A DNA stretch of 64,000 bases from HK1 sp965221725 (lineage in GTDB: Bacteria; Pseudomonadota; Gammaproteobacteria; HK1), in the NCBI GenBank assembly GCA_965221725.1, contig OZ244909.1, forward strand, positions 1,984,001 to 2,048,000. The letters are read 5' to 3'. Position 1 is the stretch's first letter. Every line of letters starts with the position of its first letter. This document shows, piece by piece, positions 25,901-34,980 of this stretch. Below the pieces are notes generated by a model. It was not told the origin of the DNA. It searched no databases and worked only from the letters and a program-made list of their open reading frames with translations. The translations under genes were made by a program, and so were the position numbers.

Positions 25901-26561
25901 GGACCGGCTCACGAAGGAGATCAACCACTGGGACCATCGGGCCGAGGAGCTGAAACTCCAGGAACAGGCCGGAAAGACGAATGCCCGTCTCAATTCGGAT
26001 GAAGCGCGCAAACGGGCGGACATGTTGCAGGCGCGTCTCCGGAAACGACTGGAGGAGCTCAAGCTCGAAGCGCAGATCTCACCGCTTCCGCCGGTCGTCC
26101 TCGGGGGACTGCTGGTCGTTCCCAGGGGACTCGTCGACACCATGAAAGGACGGGAACCGACGGATTCGAGAACGGCCGTCGATACGCAGGAGTCGGCCGC
26201 CCGCGCCCGCGGCATCATCATGGAGACCGAGCGCAACCTGGGCTTCGATCCGACGGATCGCGAATTCGAGAAGCTCGGTTACGACATCGAGAGCCGAGCA
26301 CCGGGCACCGGCAAGCTCCGGTTCATCGAGGTCAAGGGCCGGGTCAGCGGGGCTTCGACGGTGACGGTCACCCGCAACGAGATCCTCTACTCGTTGAACA
26401 CGCCGGAGGACTTCATCCTTGGCATCGTCGAATTCCTGGCCGACGGCACGCACCGGGTCCACTACGTACGCGAACCCTTCCAGCGTGAACCGGACTTCGG
26501 GGCCGCAAGCGTCAACTACGAGTTCGCGGAGTTGTTGGCGCGGGCGGAGTTGCCACGATGA
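22983..26561 (+). CDS. SNF2/DEAD-like helicase with C-terminal DUF3883 (DrmD-like)
   Basis: 1192 residues. Helicase motifs in order: DDPGAGKTIMAG (Walker A, about residue 128), VVCDEAHKM (about 231), LLMSATPHNGK, then the second RecA lobe with TDAAGEGINLQ and NRLEQRFGRIHRIGQ (about 625). The last 110 residues carry a DUF3883-like segment with FIEVKGR, the core of a PD-(D/E)XK-type fold. Closest described group: the SNF2-like helicases of DISARM class 1 (DrmD) and of DUF1156/DUF499 defence loci. It probably translocates on incoming DNA. I prefer the ATG at 22983 (GGAAGAA upstream, conserved-looking MKLEDLRANAAVRGV start); 22959 is possible. First gene of the island. Confidence 0.88.
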   Translation: MKLEDLRANAAVRGVLADNLVTVVSVQWFGSEALELTYKTPTGKVANELLYRDDEARLEIVEAGRPWSFDGDGALFRLVSEAQRIRLAHLFDPVLAVHTSVVEPLPHQITAVYESMLPRQPLRFLLADDPGAGKTIMAGLLIKELIARGDLQRCLVVCPGSLAEQWQDELYRRFHLPFDILTNDKLEAARTGNWFLETSLAIARLDKLSRNEDVQQKLQAPDCRFDLVVCDEAHKMSATFFGGEVKYTKRYRLGQLLSGLTRHFLLMSATPHNGKEEDFQLFMALIDGDRFEGRFRDGVHVAEVSDLMRRMVKENLLKFDGAPLFPERIAYTVPYRLSDAEARLYAAVTDYVREEFNRAEALRNDRRAGTVGFALTILQRRLASSPAAIHQSLRRRRERLESRLREFEVLQRGGQAVMVFPVAGADFDPEDVEDLDEAPENEVETAEQEVLDQATAARSIAELKAEIETLKALEALALEVRRSGTDTKWRELASLLGEIFTVGGLVSRVAEPDVPYGAGQIPQPTPSPRQKLVVFTEHRDTLGYLFDRITSLLGRAESVVSIHGGVGREDRLKAQEAFRHDPQVQVLLATDAAGEGINLQRAHLMVNYDLPWNPNRLEQRFGRIHRIGQTEVCHLWNLVADETREGDVYRKLLEKLEQARKSLGGQVFDVLGKLQFEGRPLREFMVEAIRYGEQPEVRARLDTALDHALDRDQLQDLLEERALVHDAMDASRVQRIREDMVRAEARRLQPHYVESFFREAFRRLGGAAKPREARRYEITHVPAPIRNRDRLIGIGEPVLPRYERIAFEKSLVAPQGQPLAAFVCPGHPLLDAVIDLTLERHRDLLKRGAVLVDERDGGDQPRVLFYLEHAIQDASLTRTGERRVVSKRMLYVELDADGVTRHVHYAPYLDYRPLGEDDPDVASILDRPECAWIAAGLEKKAAGYAVANVVPEHLAEVRTSRLALITRTEAAVKDRLTKEINHWDHRAEELKLQEQAGKTNARLNSDEARKRADMLQARLRKRLEELKLEAQISPLPPVVLGGLLVVPRGLVDTMKGREPTDSRTAVDTQESAARARGIIMETERNLGFDPTDREFEKLGYDIESRAPGTGKLRFIEVKGRVSGASTVTVTRNEILYSLNTPEDFILGIVEFLADGTHRVHYVREPFQREPDFGAASVNYEFAELLARAELPR

Positions 26562-26604
26562 GATTCTGGTACACCAGCGACGAGGGAGCTTCGGGAGGTG
26601 ACGC

Positions 26605-29331
26605 ATGAGCACGTCGTGGAACTGGCCCGGTTCCCGGTGGTGGCGCATCGATCTCCATACCCACTCTCCAGCGTCGCACGACTTCAAGCCCGAAGCCGAC
26701 CGGACAAACCCTGACTGGCCCCGATGGGTGAAGGCAGTTCGCAATGCAGGTCTCGATGCTGCGGCCATCACCGATCACAACACTGCCACGGGTATCGCCG
26801 AGTTGCAGGAGGCCGCTGCGAACCTGGAAGGCGCCCCGGTTCTTTTTCCCGGCGTCGAGGTCACCGCCAGCGATGGCATCCACCTGCTCTTGTTGATGGA
26901 CCCGAGTTGCAGTCACCAGCACATCGACGACCTTCTCACCAGAGTCGAGATTCCCGTCGAGCAGCGCGGCTGCCAGCAGGCTCGCTCTCCGGTCGGTGTC
27001 GAGCAGATTCTGAAGCGATGCGGGGACGACGCGCTGATCGTGGGCGCTCACGTCAATGGACCGGACGGACTGCTGGGTCTCGAAGGTCAGCAGAAACTTG
27101 AGGTACTGCGGAGTCGGAATCTCGCCGCGGTCGAAGTCAACCCTGATTTGGAGATTGACGATAGTTGGCTGGACGGGGAACTCCCCGAGATTCGTCGCAA
27201 ATTCTCCCGGGTGTGGAGCTCGGATGCGCACTCCCTGGCCACGCTGGGCCGGCGCTTCACTTGGGTAAAGATGACTCGCCCCGACTTGGAGGGCCTCCGG
27301 CTCGCGTTGCTGGATGGCTCGGACTCCCTCAAGCCGGCCGTTCGGGAAGCGCCGGGCAATCCGAATGCCCACGCCGCTCTGGCCATCGAAAGCATCACCG
27401 TCGAAAAGGCCAGATTCATCGGCCGACAATCTCCGGTCACAGTGGCTTTCAACCCCTGGTTGAACGCGATGATCGGCGGGCGGGGCACCGGCAAATCCAC
27501 GCTCATCGACTTTTGCCGAAAGGCGCTCCGACGGGAAGCCGAACTCGACGGCAGCGAGCGGAGTGAGGAAGGCTCGCTACGGACACTTTTCGACCGTCGC
27601 ATGCGCGTACCCGCATCACGCCGGGACGAAGGACTCCTGACGGAGGAGACACGCATCGAAGTGGTGTACCGCAAGGACGACGATCGCTTCCTTCTGGTCT
27701 GGAGTCTGAACGCCGCAGAGCCGTCCATCATCCGCCTGGATGGAGGCAAACGGATTCCCGAAGAAGGCGACATCCGCGAGCGTTTCCCGGTACGCATCTA
27801 CAGCCAGAAGCAGCTCTTTGCGCTGGCCCAGGATCCGAACGCTCTGCTCACCGTCATCGACGATAGTCAGGTCGTCCTCAAGGCAGAACTGGATCGACAA
27901 GTCGACCAGTTGGCGGCACGTTACCTGTCACTGCGCGCCGAAGCTCGCGCGGCGTCCCGACAGGCGACTGGCCTGCCGGGACGCAGGGCGTTGCTCGCGG
28001 ACGTTCGGCACAAGTTGGAAGTTCTGGAACGCGGCGGGCAGGCACAGGTCCTGAACAGGTACCGGAGGCTGCGCCAGCAGAACGATACCTGGTATGCGAT
28101 CCGTGAGGTGGCGATACAAGCAGTGGAGTCGATGGGACGCAGTGCCGAGGAGCTTTCGGTCGCCGATCTCGAACTTGGCGCTGTCGCCGAGGCTGATTCG
28201 GCCCAGGCGAGTCTCATTCGCACGCACGCAACCCTTCGAAAGATCGTCGAAGATCTGCGCATCACCGTACACGACAGGGTTGGGAAAGCGCGCCGAGCCA
28301 TCGGCGAAATTGACGAGGGAGAGGATGCGGCTCAGTGGCGGGCGGCAGTGGAGGCCAGCAAGCATGAGTTCGAAAAAGCAACGGCTCAACTCGCAAAAGA
28401 AGGAATCTCCGATCCGAGCGAGTACAACAATTTGCTGGAACGAGCGGCTGGCCTTGAACGAGAAATCGAGGCACTCGAGAAAGAGCAGAACCGAGCGGAG
28501 GCGCTGGACAAGGAAGCCGTCGAGACGCTGACCGAGTACCGCGCGCAACGAAGCGCACTGAGCAAGAGACGCAAACAATTCGCGACAGACACTTCAAGCG
28601 ACGTCATTCGCGTTGTCATCGAACCATTCGCGAACCGCGGTCGCCTGTCGGAAAGGCTGGTCGAGATTCTCGGCATCGAACGCTTCGAGAGCGATCGTCA
28701 GGCGATTGCCCGGAAGATTCAACCTGAACAGAGTCAATCCTGGAACTGGGAGAAACTCGACGGTGTGGTTGCCGAAGCACGCCAGCTTCTTTCGGGTGAG
28801 TTGCATTCCTGGCCGGCGCAGGACCGTCGCTTCGAAGCCGCCCTGAAGGCGGTTCCGCCGGAGCGGATCGATCGTCTCGCCCTGTATCTCCCGGATGACG
28901 CTGTGGAAGTCAGCTTCAAGGATCGTACCGCCCGAGGCTGGCAGGCCCTCACCCAGGGGTCACCCGGACAGCAGACGGCCGCGCTCCTTGCCTTTGTTCT
29001 CGGATACGGTTCCGAGCCGATCATCCTCGACCAGCCCGAGGACGACCTGGACAACACCCTGATCTACGAGCTGCTGGTCAGCCGGTTGCGAGAAACCAAG
29101 ACCAGGCGACAGGTGATTGTCGTCACCCACAATCCGAACATCGTCGTCCACGGAGACGCTGAACTGGTGCTCTCGCTCAAGGCCGCCAAGGGCCAGAGCC
29201 GCATCGACTGCCAGGGCGGTCTTCAGGAACAAAACGTACGAGACGTGATTTGCAAGGTGATGGAAGGCGGCCGTGAGGCATTCGAGAGTCGCTACCGGCG
29301 GATCATTAGCCCAAGGAGCTCGGCGCCGTGA
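26605..29331 (+). CDS. PHP-domain/SMC-like ATPase (TrlF-type)
   Basis: 908 residues. A PHP phosphoesterase domain comes first (DLHTHSPASHD at about 16, ITDHNTATG near 60, SSDAHSLATLG near 210), all metal ligands apparently kept. Then an ABC/SMC-type ATPase split by a long coiled coil: Walker A GGRGTGKSTLIDF near residue 291 and PIILDQPEDDLDNTLIYE near 806, followed by VVTHNPNIVV. Fusion of PHP and SMC-like ATPase is the architecture annotated as TrlF in databases. A nucleotide- or DNA-end-directed nuclease activity is inferred. GGAGGTGAC precedes the ATG. Its stop overlaps the next gene by 4 bases, so the two act together. Confidence 0.85.
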   Translation: MSTSWNWPGSRWWRIDLHTHSPASHDFKPEADRTNPDWPRWVKAVRNAGLDAAAITDHNTATGIAELQEAAANLEGAPVLFPGVEVTASDGIHLLLLMDPSCSHQHIDDLLTRVEIPVEQRGCQQARSPVGVEQILKRCGDDALIVGAHVNGPDGLLGLEGQQKLEVLRSRNLAAVEVNPDLEIDDSWLDGELPEIRRKFSRVWSSDAHSLATLGRRFTWVKMTRPDLEGLRLALLDGSDSLKPAVREAPGNPNAHAALAIESITVEKARFIGRQSPVTVAFNPWLNAMIGGRGTGKSTLIDFCRKALRREAELDGSERSEEGSLRTLFDRRMRVPASRRDEGLLTEETRIEVVYRKDDDRFLLVWSLNAAEPSIIRLDGGKRIPEEGDIRERFPVRIYSQKQLFALAQDPNALLTVIDDSQVVLKAELDRQVDQLAARYLSLRAEARAASRQATGLPGRRALLADVRHKLEVLERGGQAQVLNRYRRLRQQNDTWYAIREVAIQAVESMGRSAEELSVADLELGAVAEADSAQASLIRTHATLRKIVEDLRITVHDRVGKARRAIGEIDEGEDAAQWRAAVEASKHEFEKATAQLAKEGISDPSEYNNLLERAAGLEREIEALEKEQNRAEALDKEAVETLTEYRAQRSALSKRRKQFATDTSSDVIRVVIEPFANRGRLSERLVEILGIERFESDRQAIARKIQPEQSQSWNWEKLDGVVAEARQLLSGELHSWPAQDRRFEAALKAVPPERIDRLALYLPDDAVEVSFKDRTARGWQALTQGSPGQQTAALLAFVLGYGSEPIILDQPEDDLDNTLIYELLVSRLRETKTRRQVIVVTHNPNIVVHGDAELVLSLKAAKGQSRIDCQGGLQEQNVRDVICKVMEGGREAFESRYRRIISPRSSAP

Positions 29332-30578
29332 TCGAGCGCGACGATCTGGTGCGGCGCATCCGCCTCGGCGAAGACGCGACACTGGAGCTCAAGCGGGTAT
29401 TGCTCTCTGGCCCGCGCGTCACGGCGCCCGGACGAGACGAATTTGCCGACGAGCTGGCCGCCATGGGCAATGGTTGGGGCGGGACGGCCGTGTTGGGAGT
29501 CGAAGACAAGAACCGTGAAATCGTGGGCGTCCCGCTCGACGGGTTGGATGCAGTTGAAGCGTGGGTTCGGGAAATCTGCAACGACTCTGTGAAGCCTCCG
29601 CTCGATGCGCTGATTCGGAAGATTGAAGTCCCGGGTGCTGCCGGCAGCCTTGTTGCGGTGGTTTGCGTCGAAGTCGATCGCAGCCTGTTCGTCCACAAGA
29701 GTCCGGGTGGTTACTTCCGCCGAATCGGCAGCTCCAAGCGGGAGATGTCCCCGGAAGTGCTCGCGCGGCTGTTCCAGGAACGGAGCCAGAGCCGGGTCAT
29801 TCGCTTCGACGAATCGCCGGTGCCTGGAACCTCGCCGGAACACCTTGATGGTGCGCTGACGCGCAGATTCTTGCGAGACGCACGGACCCCGGACGAGACC
29901 GACCTGCGCAAGCTCCGGATTGTCGCCACCGACGAGGACGGCGCCGCACGAATCACGATCGCCGGCACGCTGCTGTGTACACGAGACCCGGGGCGATGGC
30001 TGCCGCACGCCCAGATTCAGGCGGTGAGCTATGCCGGTGAACGCCAGGACATCAATTACCAGCGCGATGCGCGAGATATGGGCGGGCCGCTGGATCAACA
30101 GGTTCTGGAGGCTTTGCACTTCGTACGCCGAAACATGCGGGTGACCGCCACGAAGGCGATGACTCGGGTGGACCGACCTCAGTTCAGCGACCGTGCGGTG
30201 TTCGAAGCACTGGTGAACGCCGTCGCGCACCGTGACTACTCGATGGCGGGTGCCCGGGTGCGGCTGCACATGTTCGGGAATCGCCTGGAACTCCATGTCC
30301 CGGGCGCGCTGGCAAACACGCTCACCCCGGACAGCATGGATTCGCGGCAATACAGCCGCAACGAGCTGATCGTCTCGCTGTTGGCGCGCTGTCCGGTGAG
30401 CGAACAGGAACATCTGGTCCGCTCGCACATGATGGATCGTCGTGGCGAGGGCGTGCCGATCATCCTCGACGAAAGTTGCGCACTCTCCGGACGAATCCCG
30501 GAATACACCCTCCTCGACGACAGCGAGCTGCGCCTTGTGATTTGGGCGGCGGATGCGCGGGCGGGGAACGCAGCATGA
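29328..30578 (+). CDS. AlbA_2 (Schlafen-like) / GHKL ATP-binding protein
   Basis: 416 residues. The N-terminal 130 residues are an AlbA_2 domain (LGEDATLELKRVLLSG ... GNGWGGTAVLGVED), also known from Schlafen-type proteins. The C-terminal part has a GHKL ATPase-like segment, FEALVNAVAHRDYSMAGARV. Such proteins are often named RecG-like regulators, but no helicase is present. Start is a GTG in a GTGA overlap with the PHP-SMC gene, showing a two-gene unit. Role in defence is inferred from the neighbourhood; it could be a nucleic-acid sensor or transcriptional regulator. Confidence 0.8.
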   Translation: MIERDDLVRRIRLGEDATLELKRVLLSGPRVTAPGRDEFADELAAMGNGWGGTAVLGVEDKNREIVGVPLDGLDAVEAWVREICNDSVKPPLDALIRKIEVPGAAGSLVAVVCVEVDRSLFVHKSPGGYFRRIGSSKREMSPEVLARLFQERSQSRVIRFDESPVPGTSPEHLDGALTRRFLRDARTPDETDLRKLRIVATDEDGAARITIAGTLLCTRDPGRWLPHAQIQAVSYAGERQDINYQRDARDMGGPLDQQVLEALHFVRRNMRVTATKAMTRVDRPQFSDRAVFEALVNAVAHRDYSMAGARVRLHMFGNRLELHVPGALANTLTPDSMDSRQYSRNELIVSLLARCPVSEQEHLVRSHMMDRRGEGVPIILDESCALSGRIPEYTLLDDSELRLVIWAADARAGNAA

Positions 30579-30668
30579 ACGCAGCCCATAACCGCCGAAG
30601 CAGGGGAGTGCAACGCGACACGATCCGATGTGCTTGACTCGATACGGCCGGCCGGCGTAGCGTGATTC

Positions 30669-30684
30669 CGTACATATATGTACG
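30669..30684. promoter_or_regulatory. 16-bp perfect palindrome upstream of hicA (candidate HicB operator)
   Basis: CGTACATATATGTACG, perfect dyad symmetry, ends 6 bases before the hicA ATG. HicB antitoxins with DNA-binding domains bind palindromes overlapping their own promoter, and this AT-centred site stands out in GC-rich surroundings. Confidence 0.6.
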
Positions 30685-30690
30685 TTCATC

Positions 30691-30903
30691 ATGACCGGCG
30701 ACGAATTCGTCAGACGCGTACGAAGGTTGGCTCGGGAGCGGGGCATCCCGGTGCGTTTCGAGCCTCGCAGGGGCAAGGGAAGCCACGGACGGCTGTATCT
30801 GGGGGATCGTTTCACCACCGTGAAGAACCGCCGCAAGGAAATCAGCCCGGGGTTGCTGGCAGCCATGCTTCAGCAGCTACGGCTGTCCCGTGAAGACGTC
30901 TGA
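30691..30903 (+). CDS. hicA: HicA mRNA interferase toxin
   Basis: 70 residues, typical. HicA is a double-stranded-RNA-binding-fold ribonuclease that cuts mRNA. The catalytic histidine is in GKGSHGRLYLGDRFTTV and the closing segment KEISPGLLAAMLQQL is characteristic. A perfect 16-bp palindrome sits just upstream. hicB follows after 22 bases with its own GGAGGGAAGA site. The pair sits inside the defence island between two other cassettes. Confidence 0.88.
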   Translation: MTGDEFVRRVRRLARERGIPVRFEPRRGKGSHGRLYLGDRFTTVKNRRKEISPGLLAAMLQQLRLSREDV

Positions 30904-30925
30904 GACAGAGTCCGAGGAGGGAAGA

Positions 30926-31357
30926 ATGGCGCAACGGTTGGCCTATCCTGTGAACCTGGAAAGGCAGAAGGACGGTTCAATCCTTGTCTCGTTCCCGGAC
31001 ATTCCGGAAGCGCTGACCGAGGGCGCGACGGAGGAAGAGGCATTGGCAGAGGCCGAAGACTGCCTCATCGCCGCTCTTGGCGGATACATCCAGGCTCGTC
31101 GCGCCATCCCGGGGCCATCAGCGGGTCGTGGACGAGCACTTGTTCCACTTCCGGCTCTGGTTGCCGCCAAGTCGGCTCTCTACTGCACAATGCGAGTGCA
31201 AGGCGTCGGCAACACTGCGCTCGCCCAGCGATTGGGGATCAGTGAAGGCGCGGTCCGCCGTCTCATCGACCCCGACCACCGTTCGCATATCGGCCAGGTG
31301 GAGGCGGCGCTGCATGCGCTCGGACAGCGGCTTGTCATCGCTACACGAGCCGCATAG
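30926..31357 (+). CDS. hicB: HicB antitoxin with HTH domain
   Basis: 143 residues. The N-terminal part is the partial RNase-H-like HicB fold (VSFPDIPEALTEGATEEEALAEAEDCL). The C-terminal 45 residues form a DNA-binding helix-turn-helix (TALAQRLGISEGAVRRLIDP). It neutralises HicA and should repress the operon at the palindrome upstream. ATG at 30926 follows GAGGAGGGAAGA; the longer frame from 30890 overlaps hicA and lacks such a site. Confidence 0.87.
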   Translation: MAQRLAYPVNLERQKDGSILVSFPDIPEALTEGATEEEALAEAEDCLIAALGGYIQARRAIPGPSAGRGRALVPLPALVAAKSALYCTMRVQGVGNTALAQRLGISEGAVRRLIDPDHRSHIGQVEAALHALGQRLVIATRAA

Positions 31358-31364
31358 GCAAGCA

Positions 31365-31409
31365 GATGCAGCGAGCCGGTCGCTGACGCTGGCTCGGCGC
31401 TGCTGCATC
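31365..31409 (+). terminator. Long hairpin after hicB
   Basis: GATGCAGC...GAGCC at 31365-31377 can pair with GGCTCGGCGCTGCTGCATC at 31391-31409, with an internal bulge. It falls between hicB and the methylase gene. No T-tract, so it may be a processing site or weak terminator. Confidence 0.35.
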
Positions 31410-31524
31410 AAGGTGCTTGAACGCAGCCGTGAACCCTCCCTGCGAGCCCCGAAATCCCTGAACTTCGACGACAGAGCACGGCACCCGAGATTCGGTCGTT
31501 CGACCCGCTGAAGTGGAGCCTGTA

Positions 31525-34500
31525 GTGAACGCAACCACCCCCGGCAAGAAGCTCATAGAAGTTGCGTTGCCGCTGGACGCCATCAACGCTGCGTCGGCGC
31601 GGGAGAAGTCGATACGGCACGGCCACCCGAGCACGCTGCACCTGTGGTGGGCGCGGCGGCCGCTGGCGGCCGCGCGGGCGGTCATCTTCGCCCAGATGGT
31701 CGATGATCCGTCCGAGTACGCCGACGTGCTCCTCTCGGATCCGGGGAAGAAGCGGGCTGCGATACGGGCGCTGAAGCAGCGACGGGCCGCACTCCCGGAC
31801 GCCGCCGATCCGTCGGCGGCGTCCGGGAGCGAGAGCGGAGACGCTGCTGCCTCCGGCTCGTCCGGTTCGCTGACCGATTCGGCGAGCGACCCGGCGATAG
31901 ACCTGAAGACCGGTGAGCCATCCGACCAACAGGCGCTCCGAGACATGGTTGCGGAGCTGGAGCGGGACCGGCTGTTCGCGATCATCGAGGAGTTGGTACG
32001 GTGGGAGAACACCACCAACGAGGCGGTGCTGGAGCGGGCGCGGGCCGAGATCTGGCAGAGCTGGCGGCGGGCCTGTGCTGCGAATGCGGACCACCCGCGC
32101 GCTCGGGAGCTGTTCGACCGCCACCGACTGCCGGCCTTCCACGACCCGTTCGCGGGCGCGGCGCCCTGCCGCTCGAAGCGCAGCGGCTCGGCCTTGAGGC
32201 CCACGCGAGCGACCTCAACCCGGTCGCGGTGCTCATCAACAAGGCGATGATCGAGATTCCGCCGAAGTTTGCCGGCTGCCCGCCCGTGAACCCGGCGGCC
32301 CGCGGGAGCGAGGCTCTCGTTGCCCGCGAGTGGAGGGGTGCCCGGGGCTTGGCCGAGGATGTGCGGTACTACGGCCGGTGGATGCGCGAGGAGGCGCACA
32401 AGCGCATCGGGCACCTGTATCCGAAGGTCGAGGTCACGCCCGAGATGGTGCGCGAGCGCCCGGACTTGAAGGCATACGAGGGGCGTGAGCTGACCGTGAT
32501 TGCGTGGCTGTGGGCGCGCACGGTGAAGAGCCCCAACCCGGCGTTCGCGGATGTGGACGTGCCGCTCGCCTCCACCTTCATGCTCTCGACCAAGAAGGGG
32601 AAGGAGGCGTACGTCGCACCGGTGATTGAGGGGCGCGGGTATCGGTTCACGGTGAGGGTGGGGACGCCCGCCGATGCGGATGCGGCGAAGGCGGGGACGA
32701 AGTTGTCACGGGGAGCATTCCGGTGCCTGCTGTCAGGGATACCGATCAAGTACGCTTATATTGACGATGAAGCGAACGCAGGACGAATGTACGAACGGTT
32801 GATGGCAGTTGTTGTCGAGGGCGATCGGAGGCGACTGTATCTGTCGCCGACAGTAGCAATGGAAGTGATCGCCCGAAGTGCAAAACCGCCGTGGAAGCCG
32901 GATCTGCCGAGCCGTGGAACTTGGGCAAGTAATGCTCAGGGACGTAGGTACGGTTTCCGGACATTTGGCGACTACTTCACTCCCCGCCAGCTCGTCGCGC
33001 TGACGACTTTCTCCGACTTGGTGGGCGAAGCGATGGAGCGGGCCTATCGCGACCACATGGTAACGCAAGCGCCCGAGCAGCACCAGAAGGGAAATCCAGC
33101 TCGGCGGGGACATCCATACTTCGAGGACCCCCTGCCCCGGGACGGCGACGACCGCGTCGCTCCACCCGACTCCCAACTGCAGACGGGCGAGCAAGCGCAG
33201 GGCGAGCCCGAGGTGCTTGGCACCACGAACGACGAAAAACCCCTGCGGGACGGCGGTACCGGCGCGCGCGCCTATGCCGAGGCGGTCGGGGTGTATCTGG
33301 CCTGTGCACTTTCAAAGGTCTCGAACATAGGCTCGTCAATCACATCTTGGATGAACGATCGCGGTGCTTTTCGCGAAACATTTGCGCGCCAAGCAATCCC
33401 GATGGTCTGGGACTTCGCAGAGGCGAACCCATTCGCGGACGTGGGTGGAAGCTTGGGTGCGGCTCTAGAAAAAGGCGTCATGGTAGTCGCAATGCTTCCA
33501 TCGCCGGCGCAGGGCGGCGGTTTCGCCAGACAATCGGATGCGGCGTCGCAAACGGTACGTGCTAGCGATGGCAAGGTGGTGTCTGCCGACCCTCCGTACT
33601 TTGACAACATAGGCTACGCTGATCTTTCGGATTTCTTTTATGTCTGGTTGCGTCGCTCGCTTCGAGCGTCATTCCCTGATATTTTTGCAACGCTCGCGGT
33701 TCCCAAGTCCGAAGAACTGGTTGCCACGCCATACCGACACGAGGGCAAGGCACAAGCAGAGTCATTCTTCCTTGGTGGCATGACGCGTACGATGCGTCGC
33801 CTAGCAGAGCAGGCACATCCGAATTTTCCCGTGACAATCTATTATGCCTTCAAGCAATCGGAACAGAATAGCGAGACCGGTACCGCGAGTACTGGTTGGG
33901 AGGTTTTCCTTGAAGCGGTGATTCGCGCTGGCTTCAGCGTCAGCGGCACTTGGCCAGTGCGCACCGAAGGTGCCGGAAGGATCATTGCGAAAGGTACAAA
34001 TGCCCTCGCCTCCAGCATCGTCCTCGTCTGCCGTCGGCGTCCCGACGACGCCCCGATCGCCACGCGCCGCGAATACCTGGCCGCGCTCCGCTCGGAACTG
34101 CCGCAGGCCCTCCGCCTCCTCCGGACTGGAAACGTCGCCCCGGTCGATCTCGCTCAAGCCGCCATCGGTCCCGGCATGGCGGTATACACCCGCTACGCGA
34201 AGGTGCTCGATGCAGCCGGCAACCCTCTGTCCGTGCGTGATGCGCTGGCGCTGATCAATCGGGTTCTCGACGAAGTGCTGGCCGAGCAGGAAGGCGATTT
34301 CGATGCCGACAGCCGCTGGGCGGTCGCGTGGTTCGAGCAGCACGGCTTCGAGGAGGGTGAATATGGTGTCGCAGAGACCCTCTCCAAGGCCAAGAACACC
34401 AGCGTCGCCGGCCTGGTCGAGGCCGGAATCCTCGCATCGAAGGGTGGCACGGTCCGGCTGTTGAAGCCTGATCAGCTACCCGAGGACTGGGATCCAAGCA

Positions 34501-34802
34501 CCGATGCGAGGCTGACCGCATGGGAGATGGTCCACCATCTGATCCGCGTGCTGGAGGCGAACGGCGAAAGTGCTGCAGCAGAGCTTGCGGTTCGACTCGG
34601 TGCCAAGTCCGAGGTTGCCCGAGAGCTGTGTTATCGCCTCTACACATTGTGCGAACGGAAGAAGCGTGCTGGTGAGGCACTCTCCTACAACAGCCTGGTT
34701 CGGAGCTGGCCGGAGATCACCCGCCTGGCGCGCGATCAACCGGAGCACGAAGCCGAACAGACTTCGTTCTTCGCCACCGAGGATGGCCAGTCCGGGAGTT
34801 GA
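31525..34802 (+). pseudogene. DUF1156 adenine-specific DNA methylase (COG1743-like), frameshifted
   Basis: The first frame (31525 on) starts with a DUF1156 domain, KKLIEVALPLDAINAAS and STLHLWWARRPLAAARAV, and reaches HDPFAGAAP. From there the protein continues in another frame as GALPLEAQRLGLEAHASDLNP to 34802. One base missing near 32155-32160 would restore DPFAGGGALPLEA, the SAM-binding motif. The catalytic DPPY lies in SADPPYFDNIGYADLS. Corrected length is roughly 1090 residues. The GTG at 31525 has GGAG 6 bases upstream. Two low-complexity inserts (about 31795-31925 and 33080-33285) and two AT-richer central blocks make the gene a mosaic. Either the methylase is newly inactivated or the assembly lost one base. 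Confidence 0.8.
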
Positions 34803-34980
34803 ACAGCCTTGTGGATCCCGTAGAGCACACGATATCGGTGTCCTGGAATGACGAAGCAATCGGCACATGAGCAAGACCAACCGGTTTCTGCAACAGTGAT
34901 GGTTCGATGAACCGCTGAGGGTGTCGTCCCGGCATGCCTCCAGACCGTCCAACTGCGTGTTCGAGCAGGAGAGCAGAGCG

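Noticed and set aside
31365..31409. Structured RNA or tRNA after hicB
   Set aside because: Only one bulged hairpin; no cloverleaf, T-loop or CCA-like end.
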